A stretch of DNA of 64,000 nucleotides from Deinococcus grandis. GTDB taxonomy: Bacteria > Deinococcota > Deinococci > Deinococcales > Deinococcaceae. Below are positions 29,474 through 38,305 of this stretch, in pieces. Position 1 is the stretch's first letter, and every line of letters starts with the position of its first letter. Position numbers and translations under genes: made by a program. Location of the stretch: assembly GCF_001485435.1 (NCBI RefSeq), contig NZ_BCMS01000001.1:2365501-2429500 (forward strand). Reading direction: 5' to 3'. Under the pieces are notes generated by a model, which ran no database searches, was not told the DNA's origin, and saw nothing but the letters and a program-made list of their open reading frames with translations.

Positions 29474-31804
29474 GTGCGACTCACGCTGCAACCCACGCCC
29501 GAACAGGCCAGCGCCCTGAGCGACACGCGCGCCCATGTCAGCCGCCTGATGAACAGCCTCCTCGTGCAGGCCCGCCGCCAGCCCGACACCCCCACCGACG
29601 ACCTCCTCAGCGCCCACCCCGACGCCCCCGCCCTCCCCCACGCCACCCGCCGCGCCGCCGCGCAGGCCGCGCAGGACGCCCGCCACAACACCAGAGGCGG
29701 CCTGAAAGGCGAAAGCTACTGGCTCGACGCCCGCAGCCTCCGCATCAACCCCGGCACCGGCCACGTCACCCTCTGGACCCTCCAGGGCCGCTGCACCATC
29801 CCCACCCGACTCGGCAACTACCAGCGCCACCTCCTCACCACCGGACGCGTCCAGGGCGGCCGCGTCACCCAGGCCAGAAACGGCGACTGGTACGTCAACG
29901 TGCAGCTCGACACCCCCGCCACCACCCCCACCACACCCAGACGCGACCCACTCGCCACCCGCATCGACCAGCTGGAACGCGAAGGGAATTTCGCCCAGAT
30001 CGTCCGCCTGCTGCGTGGCCGGACCTTAACTCCCAAGCAGGACGGCCAGCTGGCCATCGCGCTGCTGGAAACGAGCGAGACGGACGCGGGGGAACTGCGG
30101 CTGCTCCGAGCGGTTGATCGTCCACAACCGGACGCACGGATCTTTCTCGGGTTCAGCATCCTGGCAGCCACCCGGAACGGTCCGGCCAATCGACTGGATT
30201 TCGCGCTGCGGGGACTTGCCGCCAGTCCGGACGACTTCACTCGCTGGTGGCTGAGCTGCTCGCAGGGGCGCGCACTGGTCGAACTTGGCCGACCTGTCGA
30301 AGGTCGAGACGTGATTGCCCGTGTCCTGGCCGAAATTCCAGTCTCGGAGATCCGCTCCCGGGCTCGAGCCCTCTACTTTGCCCAGGGGGTTTGCGCCGCC
30401 CTGGACGATTTTGAGGGTCAGGACCGCTACGCGCGCGAGGCGCTACGCCTCTTCGATCTGCTGGGCATTTTCAGCGAGGGCCTGTCGCTGCGGCTGGATC
30501 TGGCGTACCGGACGTTCTTCGAGGGCCGTCCCGACGAAGCGTTCAACATGATTGACGAAGTTTTCCGGCATGCCTCCCATCTCAACGGACCCCGTCTGGC
30601 CGCCGCTCATCTGGTCACGGGCGAGATGCTGCTGTTGAGCGAACGGTTCGACGCTGCGCTGGAGCACTTCGATCAGATGCTCGCCGTGCAGCAGAGACAC
30701 GGAAGCGACCGTCTGGAAGCGCCCGCACGGGCCTTCCGTGCCGAATGCTTGTGGCGGATGGGCCAGATGGACTGGAGTGGCTTTGAGCGGCAGATTGAGG
30801 CCCTACGCCCCACCCAGGAATTCGATCATGTGACCCGCGCGTTCTACCTTGGCCTGATGGCCTTCGAGATGGAGGACCTGACCACGGCGCAGCGCGAATT
30901 CGAGAAGGTCATCAGCGGGGTGGCCCTGATGGACGGCTTTCGCCTCAGGTCCCATGCGTTCCTGGCCTACTGCCGCTGGGCACAGGGCCAGGAGCTGGCT
31001 GACGCCTCCGCTGACCTGCTGGACGTGATGAATCAGGTCGGTGGCGAACTGGCACTGGCGATTGACGCGGACCGACTGGCCTCGCTCTACAGCGCCTGTG
31101 CGGATCAGAACCTGGGGGCGGGTGCTGCCCGTCGACTGTCGCAGCGAGCCCGCCCAGTGCTGCATCTGCGCCTGCTGGGAACCTGGAAGGCCCGCATCAA
31201 CGAGGAGGAAGTTCAGATCCGACTCCGGAAGGCCCGGGAGCTGCTTGCCTTTCTGGTCATGCATGGTCCCGCCACTCGGGATCAGCTGATCACGGCGCTG
31301 TGGGATGGCTCTGCCCGGCGTGAACTGGGGTCATACCTGAAGCAGGGGCTGCATGCGCTCCGGGAGGCCCTGCGGCCCTATCTCCCGGTGGGCACTGACC
31401 CGGTCCCACTCATGGGCGGTCACTACCGATTGTCAGAAAAATTGAACGTCTCGTGTGATGCGAGTCGGCTGGCCCAGAGCCTCCACTCCGTTCAAGAACC
31501 AGATGAGGTGGTGACCTCTCAGACCGGGACCTTCCTGCCGGATACCGACAGCGAGTGGGCCAGTGTCCTGCGCGACCAGCTTCAGCGCCAGTTACTCACG
31601 CTCATCATGGGTATCGGCCAGGAAAAACAGGCGACCCAGCCGGAGGAGGCCGCGCAGATTTACCTGCGAGCAACCCAGATCAACCCCACCTTTGAACCTG
31701 CATGGGACGCTGCCGCGATTGCCTACGATCAGGCCGGACTTCCGCATCTGGCACAGCAGGCCAGATTGACGCTGCGACACCTCCTGGACGAGGAATTCTC
31801 TTGA
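29474..31804 (+). CDS. TnpB N-terminal domain fused to a TPR-SARP-like transcriptional regulator
   Basis: 776 aa from GTG 29474, with AGGAG 6 nt upstream. Residues 1-150 match the part of IS605-type TnpB that precedes the nuclease: LTLQPTPEQASALSDTRAH, SYWLDARSLRINPGTGHVTL, WTLQGRCTIP and NGDWYVNVQLDTPA. The RuvC domain that should follow is absent. From about residue 157 (DPLATRIDQLEREGNFAQIV) a different protein begins: helical TPR-like repeats to ~540, then a winged helix (560-660: LHLRLLGTWKARINEE, RKARELLAFLVMHGPATRDQL) and a C-terminal BTAD-like TPR region, the order of SARP/AfsR-type activators. Base composition drops in AT-poorness at the junction. No stop, frameshift or second start separates the parts. 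A secreted peptide gene follows. The target and the role of the TnpB part are unknown. Confidence 0.85.
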   Translation: MRLTLQPTPEQASALSDTRAHVSRLMNSLLVQARRQPDTPTDDLLSAHPDAPALPHATRRAAAQAAQDARHNTRGGLKGESYWLDARSLRINPGTGHVTLWTLQGRCTIPTRLGNYQRHLLTTGRVQGGRVTQARNGDWYVNVQLDTPATTPTTPRRDPLATRIDQLEREGNFAQIVRLLRGRTLTPKQDGQLAIALLETSETDAGELRLLRAVDRPQPDARIFLGFSILAATRNGPANRLDFALRGLAASPDDFTRWWLSCSQGRALVELGRPVEGRDVIARVLAEIPVSEIRSRARALYFAQGVCAALDDFEGQDRYAREALRLFDLLGIFSEGLSLRLDLAYRTFFEGRPDEAFNMIDEVFRHASHLNGPRLAAAHLVTGEMLLLSERFDAALEHFDQMLAVQQRHGSDRLEAPARAFRAECLWRMGQMDWSGFERQIEALRPTQEFDHVTRAFYLGLMAFEMEDLTTAQREFEKVISGVALMDGFRLRSHAFLAYCRWAQGQELADASADLLDVMNQVGGELALAIDADRLASLYSACADQNLGAGAARRLSQRARPVLHLRLLGTWKARINEEEVQIRLRKARELLAFLVMHGPATRDQLITALWDGSARRELGSYLKQGLHALREALRPYLPVGTDPVPLMGGHYRLSEKLNVSCDASRLAQSLHSVQEPDEVVTSQTGTFLPDTDSEWASVLRDQLQRQLLTLIMGIGQEKQATQPEEAAQIYLRATQINPTFEPAWDAAAIAYDQAGLPHLAQQARLTLRHLLDEEFS

Positions 31805-31915
31805 TGCGAGTTGGCAAAGAGAGTGTCACGATCACACTTCATTTTTGATTATCCGTCAATTAACCGACCTGCGAGCAGACTGCATTCAGTCAAGCCGCTG
31901 TGGAGGTTGCTGAAT

Positions 31916-32053
31916 ATGAAGAGTGTTCTTGGTCGTTGCCTGATTCTCGTGTCTTTCCTGCTCACCCCGGTCAGTGCAGCACCCGACTCCCACAACACGC
32001 CTGACTGCTGCATCACTGGCCACGAGCCTGCGGCCGTTAAGACCGTCCGATAA
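31916..32053 (+). CDS. 45-residue secreted Cys-Cys peptide downstream of the regulator
   Basis: Positively charged start and hydrophobic core (MKSVLGRCLILVSFLLTPVSA) form a signal peptide, with cleavage predicted after A21 or A22, leaving ~24 residues APDSHNTPDCCITGHEPAAV... with adjacent cysteines. GGAGG lies 9 nt before ATG 31916. The frame is open up to 31811 but with no start as good. It lies 111 bp after the TPR regulator in the same direction. TPR regulators paired with small exported peptides are the RRNPP quorum-sensing layout in Firmicutes; here that is only inference. Confidence 0.65.
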   Translation: MKSVLGRCLILVSFLLTPVSAAPDSHNTPDCCITGHEPAAVKTVR

Positions 32054-32054
32054 C

Positions 32055-32170
32055 CCTTACCTTCTTCGTCTGCGGTTTCAGAGTCGTCCGTCTTCTCCAG
32101 CGTCTTCCTGATTTCGTTTCGCTTTCGTTTTCGTTGTCTCCGTCTTCTTTTGCGTCTTCCTGCGTCTTGT
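32055..32170 (+). other. Pyrimidine-rich asymmetric tract
   Basis: Almost purely T/C with interspersed G on the plus strand, including five CGTCTTC or near copies (CCGTCTTC, GCGTCTTCCTG). The other strand is GAAGACG-rich. It lies after the peptide gene, with no start codon to support a product; an open frame on the minus strand has no start near it. Confidence 0.6.
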
Positions 32171-32179
32171 GTTGACTCT

Positions 32180-32209
32180 GGGGGTTCCGTGCGCGCAGCC
32201 GGAACCCCC
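32180..32209. terminator. Hairpin between the peptide gene and the DUF299 gene
   Basis: GGGGGTTCC / GGAACCCCC 9-bp stem with a 12-nt loop. It can serve convergent transcripts from both sides; no T-run is present. Confidence 0.5.
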
Positions 32210-32262
32210 GGCCGCTTGTCGGGGCTGGTCGTGCCTGTGGGGACGTGACTGGCCCTTGCTGG

Positions 32263-33075
32263 TTACTGGCTGGCGCGCAGGGCGCTGAGGATGGCGGCGG
32301 CGATCTCCTCGACGCTGGCGCTGGTGGTGTCGCGGACGGGGAGGCCGGCGCGCTGGAAGAGGCGTTCGGCGCGGCGGACTTCGTGTTCGCACTGTTCGAG
32401 GCTGGCGTAGCGGCTGCCGGGTTTGCGCTGGGTGCGGATGGCGTGGAGGCGGCGGGGGTCGATGGTGAGGGCGTGGAGTTTGTGCCGGTGGGCTTCGAGG
32501 GGGATGGGGAGGCCGGTGCGGTCGAAGTCGTCCTCGGCGAGGGGGTAGTTGCTGGCGCGGACGCCGTGCTGGAGGGCGAGGAAGAGGCTGGTGGGGGTCT
32601 TACCGGCGCGGGAGACGCCCACCAATATGACGTCGCTGTGGGCGTACTGTTTGTCGCCGATGCCGTCGTCGGTGGCGAGGGCGAAGTCGAGGGCATCCAT
32701 GCGCGACAGGTACGCTTCGCTGTCGTGCATGTCGTGGTGGCGGCCGATCTGGCGGACGGCGGGCGTGCCGAACTGTGTTTCCAGGGTGCTGAGGCCGGGG
32801 CCGAGGAGGTCGAAGACTTCGGCGGGGGCGGTCTGGAGTTCGCGCAGGACGTCGGGGTGGGTGACGGTGGTGAAGATGATGGGTGCTTCGCCGCGCTCGT
32901 GCAGGGCGGTGACTTCGCGGCAGACGGCGCGGGCGGCCTGGGGGTCGGCGGTGAAGGGGCGGCGCAGGTAGCGCAGGGACTCTCCCGGGAAGTGGGCGAG
33001 GAGGGCGCGGGCCATGTTCTCGGCGGTGAGGCCGGTGTGGTCGCTGACGATCAGGACGGTGCGGGGGTGGGGCAT
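32263..33075 (-). CDS. ppsR: PEP synthase regulatory protein, DUF299 (bifunctional kinase/phosphorylase)
   Basis: 270 aa. VLIVSDHTGLTAENMARALL at the N-terminus and the P-loop GVSRAGKTPTSLFLA define DUF299. The family uses ADP to phosphorylate, and Pi to reactivate, the Thr next to the catalytic His of PEP synthase (or PPDK). Its divergent neighbour is ppsA, whose GGRTCHAAI contains that Thr. ATG 33075 starts at the conserved region; a 53-residue upstream extension in the same frame has no support. Confidence 0.92.
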   Translation of the reverse strand: MPHPRTVLIVSDHTGLTAENMARALLAHFPGESLRYLRRPFTADPQAARAVCREVTALHERGEAPIIFTTVTHPDVLRELQTAPAEVFDLLGPGLSTLETQFGTPAVRQIGRHHDMHDSEAYLSRMDALDFALATDDGIGDKQYAHSDVILVGVSRAGKTPTSLFLALQHGVRASNYPLAEDDFDRTGLPIPLEAHRHKLHALTIDPRRLHAIRTQRKPGSRYASLEQCEHEVRRAERLFQRAGLPVRDTTSASVEEIAAAILSALRASQ

Positions 33076-33219
33076 GGGGTCAGGGTGACATGCGCGGGCG
33101 GGGTGGCGGGTGGGGGTTCGGGCTGTCTGGACGGGTGGGGTGGTGTGACCGGGCGGGTGACGGGCGTGGGGGGTGGCTTCGGGTAAGGTGTGGGCGTAAG
33201 GCAACACTAATTCGCCCAT

Positions 33220-33235
33220 TTCCAGCTTGCTGGAA
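33220..33235. promoter_or_regulatory. 16-bp perfect inverted repeat upstream of ppsA
   Basis: TTCCAGC-TT-GCTGGAA lies 24 nt before the ppsA ATG, in the divergent ppsR/ppsA region. It could be an operator or a leader hairpin. The regulator is unknown. Confidence 0.5.
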
Positions 33236-33258
33236 CCTCGCAGGAACGGTGAAAACCA

Positions 33259-35622
<2,364 letters not shown>

Positions 35623-35632
35623 GAGGCTCTGA

Positions 35633-35765
35633 TACGGATTCCGTTTGTTTCGCTGACAGATCGGAACACCACCGATCTGCCAGCTCCACGACCGGAACCC
35701 GTTTTTCTCCTCCTCGCATCCGCTCGGATTGAATGACTTTGCAAGCCATTCAATCGGAGTCGGTA
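35633..35765 (+). repeat. Repeat family A, copy 2
   Basis: Begins TACGGATTCCG and ends CGGAGTCGGTA, imperfect terminal inverted repeats. It contains two internal hairpins (CAGATCGG...CCGATCTG and GATTGAA...TTCAATC). 10 nt downstream of the ppsA stop. Confidence 0.8.
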
Positions 35766-35766
35766 T

Positions 35767-35821
35767 GAGCGGTGGGCTGTGAGCTCTGGGGGACCCTCCC
35801 CCGGCTCGTAGCCCACCGCTC
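35767..35821. terminator. Bidirectional terminator between ppsA and the response regulator
   Basis: A perfect 12-bp stem GAGCGGTGGGCT / AGCCCACCGCTC with an inner GGGGGACCCTCCCCC hairpin, between convergent genes. Confidence 0.7.
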
Positions 35822-35826
35822 TGCCG

Positions 35827-36465
35827 TTACAGCAGCCCCTGCCTCAGTGCCTGGACGGCGGCCTGGGTGCGGTCGGCGGCGTGGAGTTTCACGAGGATCT
35901 CCTGCACGTGGAGTTTCACGGTGCTGACGCTGATGCCCAGGCTGGCGGCGATGTCGCGGTTACCCTGCCCGTCGGCAATGAGGCGCAGCACCTCGGTCTC
36001 ACGGGGGGTGAGGGGTGAGGTGGCGTGGGGCGTGCGGATGCTGCCCAGCACGTGATGGGCGATCTGCGGGTCGAGGTACGCGCTGCCGGACGCGGCGGCG
36101 CGGATGCCGAGCAGCAGGAGGTCCGGGTCGGCGCTCTTGAGGCAGTAGGCGTGCGCGCCGGAGGCGAGGGCCGCCAGCACCTCGTCCCGCAGATCGTGCG
36201 CGGTGAGCATGACCATGCGCACCTGCGGGTAGCGGCGGCCGATCTCGGCGGCAGTCTGGATGCCGTCCATGCCGGGCAGGCCGATGTCGAGCACGGCGAC
36301 CTGCACGGGCTGCGGGCTGGCCTGGGTGTGGGCGAGGACGTCAAGGGCTTCCTCGCCGCTGCGGGCCTCGGCGGTGACGCGCAGGTCGCTTTCCAGGTTG
36401 ATGGCGGCGCGCAGGCCGTCGCGGGTGAAGGCGTGATCCTCGACGAGCAGGACGTGGGTGGTCAT
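35827..36465 (-). CDS. NarL/FixJ-type response regulator
   Basis: 212 aa. Receiver domain: acidic pocket VEDH, phospho-acceptor Asp in AVLDIGLPGMDG, switch Thr in MLTAHD and Lys in CLKSADP. DNA-binding LuxR-type HTH: LTPRETEVLRLIADGQGNRD to STVKLHVQEILVKL. It is downstream of a histidine kinase in the same direction, and both are divergent from kdpFABC, so control of kdp is plausible because the local KdpD lacks a kinase. Confidence 0.9.
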   Translation of the reverse strand: MTTHVLLVEDHAFTRDGLRAAINLESDLRVTAEARSGEEALDVLAHTQASPQPVQVAVLDIGLPGMDGIQTAAEIGRRYPQVRMVMLTAHDLRDEVLAALASGAHAYCLKSADPDLLLLGIRAAASGSAYLDPQIAHHVLGSIRTPHATSPLTPRETEVLRLIADGQGNRDIAASLGISVSTVKLHVQEILVKLHAADRTQAAVQALRQGLL

Positions 36466-36531
36466 GTGGGCCTCGGGTGTGCAGGCGGTTGCTGGGACTG
36501 CGGGATGATGGGCGTGTGGTCTGCCCTGTCT

Positions 36532-36585
36532 CCTCCCCCTTGAAGGGGACTGGAACAGCTCGCAGGCGAGCGGCTGGGAGGGGGT
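36532..36585. repeat. Palindromic intergenic element between kinase and response regulator
   Basis: The 127-bp gap holds CCCCTTGAAGGGG and GCTCGC-AG-GCGAGC (36558-36571), flanked by CCTCCCCC and GGGAGGGGG. It may form a hairpin in the two-gene transcript. Confidence 0.4.
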
Positions 36586-36592
36586 GACACGG

Positions 36593-38104
36593 TCATGTGT
36601 CCTCCAGGGGCAGGGTGAGAGTGAAGACGCTCTGGGCGCGGGCGGTGCGGGCGTACGTGACGGTGCCGCCGTGGCGTTCGGCGATGCGGCGGGTGAGGTA
36701 CAGGCCGAGGCCGGTGCCGCCGCCGGCGCCGCCGGAGCGGAAGCGCTGGAAGAGGGTGGGGACGCGTGGGGCGCTGACGCCGGGGCCGCTGTCGAGGACG
36801 CTGAGGATCGCCTCGTCGTCTGCCCGGGCCAGGGTGACGTGGACGGCGCTGCCGGGGGGGGCGTAGCGGACGGCGTTGTCGAGGAGGTTCTGCACGGCGC
36901 GGCGCAGGTCGTGTTTGCGGCCGCGGGTGCGGGCGCCGTCCAGGGTGGTTTCCAGGGTGACGCCGCGCGTGGCGGCGGCGGGCCGCAGCTGCTCGGTGAC
37001 GTTCAGGACGAGGTCGCGCAGGGGGACGCTCTGGAGTTCGTCGTCTTCCTGGCCGCTCTCGTACTTGGCGACGAGCAGCAGCTGGTCGGCGAGGGCCAGG
37101 AGGGTGGCGTTGGCGTCCAGGCCGTTGCGGAGCGTGGCGGCGTAGTCGTCCGGGAGGGGGCCGTACGCGCCTTTGAGGGCGGAGCGCATGTTCACGGCGT
37201 TCGCCATGAGGGGGGTGCGCAGGTCGTGACTGAAGGAGTAGATGAGGTCCTGGAGGAGTTCCCCGCGTTCCTGGAGCTGGGCCTGCCGGGCGTGCAGGTC
37301 GTCGAGCAGCGCGGTGCGTTCCAGCAGCGGCTGGAGGGTCTGCACGGCTTCCGAGAGCTGGTCCGGGGGGGCGGCGGGGCGGGTGAGGAGGATCAGGAGT
37401 TCCGGGTCGCTGGGGCGGGTGAGGCGGGCCACAAAGGTGTCGCCGCCGCCGACCGCCCACACCTGACGGTCTCTGGGCGCTCCGGCGTCGCGGGTGGCGG
37501 GCCGGGCCAGCAGGTCCAGGGGCAGTCGGCGGCCCAGTCGGCCCTCGCCGGGGCCGGTGTGGGCGTGGGGTTCGCGCAGCACGGCGCGGTCGACGCTGCC
37601 GATCTCGACGGTGGCCGCGCCGGTGAAGTCTTTCAGGGCGTGTGCGGCGCGGGTGACGAACTGCGCCTGCGTGAGGGGTCCGCTGACGGCCTCGATCAGG
37701 GTGCGCAGGGCGCGTTCGCGCTGGAGTCGGCGTTCCTCCTCGTGCAGGCGGGCGGCGCGGGTGGCGGCCTCGCGGGCGCGCAGGCTGAGGAAGCCGACCA
37801 GGATGGCCGCCAGGATGCTGACGGCGCGGTTACCGAGGTCGGTGGGGGTCGCGCCGTCCCGCGCGGCGTTGACGGCACCCGCGAGGATGTTCCCGGCGAT
37901 GGCGAGCGCGGTGAGGTTCACGGTGGCGCGGCGGCTGGCGCCCAGCGCGGCCAGGGCCAGGGGCGCGCTGACCAGGGTGCCGATCACCAGGGACGCGGGG
38001 GTCAGGACGTCGGTCAGGGTGGTCGCGACGATCAGGGCGACGCTGGCGGCCAGCAGGCGGCGTTCGCTGCGTTCCGGGGTGGGGGTGGCGGAGGTGGGGG
38101 TCAT
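36593..38104 (-). CDS. Membrane sensor histidine kinase
   Basis: 503 aa from ATG 38104. Four to five N-terminal transmembrane helices (about residues 15-115), a GAF-like cytoplasmic domain, then HisKA with FSHDLRTPLMANAVNMR and HATPase with NLLDNAVRYAPPG, DSGPGVS and GTGLGLYL. It lies 127 bp upstream of a NarL-type response regulator, an uncommon partner since NarL regulators usually pair with HisKA_3 kinases. It is divergent from kdpF by 120 bp. The signal is unknown; K+ or turgor is inferred. Confidence 0.88.
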   Translation of the reverse strand: MTPTSATPTPERSERRLLAASVALIVATTLTDVLTPASLVIGTLVSAPLALAALGASRRATVNLTALAIAGNILAGAVNAARDGATPTDLGNRAVSILAAILVGFLSLRAREAATRAARLHEEERRLQRERALRTLIEAVSGPLTQAQFVTRAAHALKDFTGAATVEIGSVDRAVLREPHAHTGPGEGRLGRRLPLDLLARPATRDAGAPRDRQVWAVGGGDTFVARLTRPSDPELLILLTRPAAPPDQLSEAVQTLQPLLERTALLDDLHARQAQLQERGELLQDLIYSFSHDLRTPLMANAVNMRSALKGAYGPLPDDYAATLRNGLDANATLLALADQLLLVAKYESGQEDDELQSVPLRDLVLNVTEQLRPAAATRGVTLETTLDGARTRGRKHDLRRAVQNLLDNAVRYAPPGSAVHVTLARADDEAILSVLDSGPGVSAPRVPTLFQRFRSGGAGGGTGLGLYLTRRIAERHGGTVTYARTARAQSVFTLTLPLEDT

Positions 38105-38224
38105 GGGGCGTGTGGGGTTCAGGGTAGGGCGCGCCGGGTGGGGGTGGGGACTGGCCACATGGCCAGGGGGGTGGGCCGGTCGGAGCATACCGCCCGGGTG
38201 GGGGGGCGGCGCAGGCTGGTCGGC

Positions 38225-38305
38225 ATGGACGCACTGCTTCTGATTCTGGTGCTGGCGCTGGGCGCGTATCTGCTGTACGCCCTGGTGAAGGCGGAACGGT
38301 TCTGA
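38225..38305 (+). CDS. kdpF: Potassium-transporting ATPase small subunit KdpF
   Basis: 26 aa: one transmembrane helix (LLLILVLALGAYLLYALVK) ending in AERF, the typical KdpF length and layout. Its stop overlaps the kdpA start (TGATG, 1 nt). It stabilises the KdpABC complex. Confidence 0.85.
   Translation: MDALLLILVLALGAYLLYALVKAERF

Noticed and set aside
31805..32262. TnpB-associated guide RNA or transposon right end near the fusion
   Set aside because: No tail resembling an IS605 end, no RuvC remnant and no transposase TnpA were seen; the region after the regulator is the peptide gene and the pyrimidine tract.
32080..32262. Minus-strand extension of the DUF299 protein or a separate basic protein
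   Set aside because: The DUF299 gene has a proper stop at 32263; the downstream frame has no start codon or ribosome-binding site.
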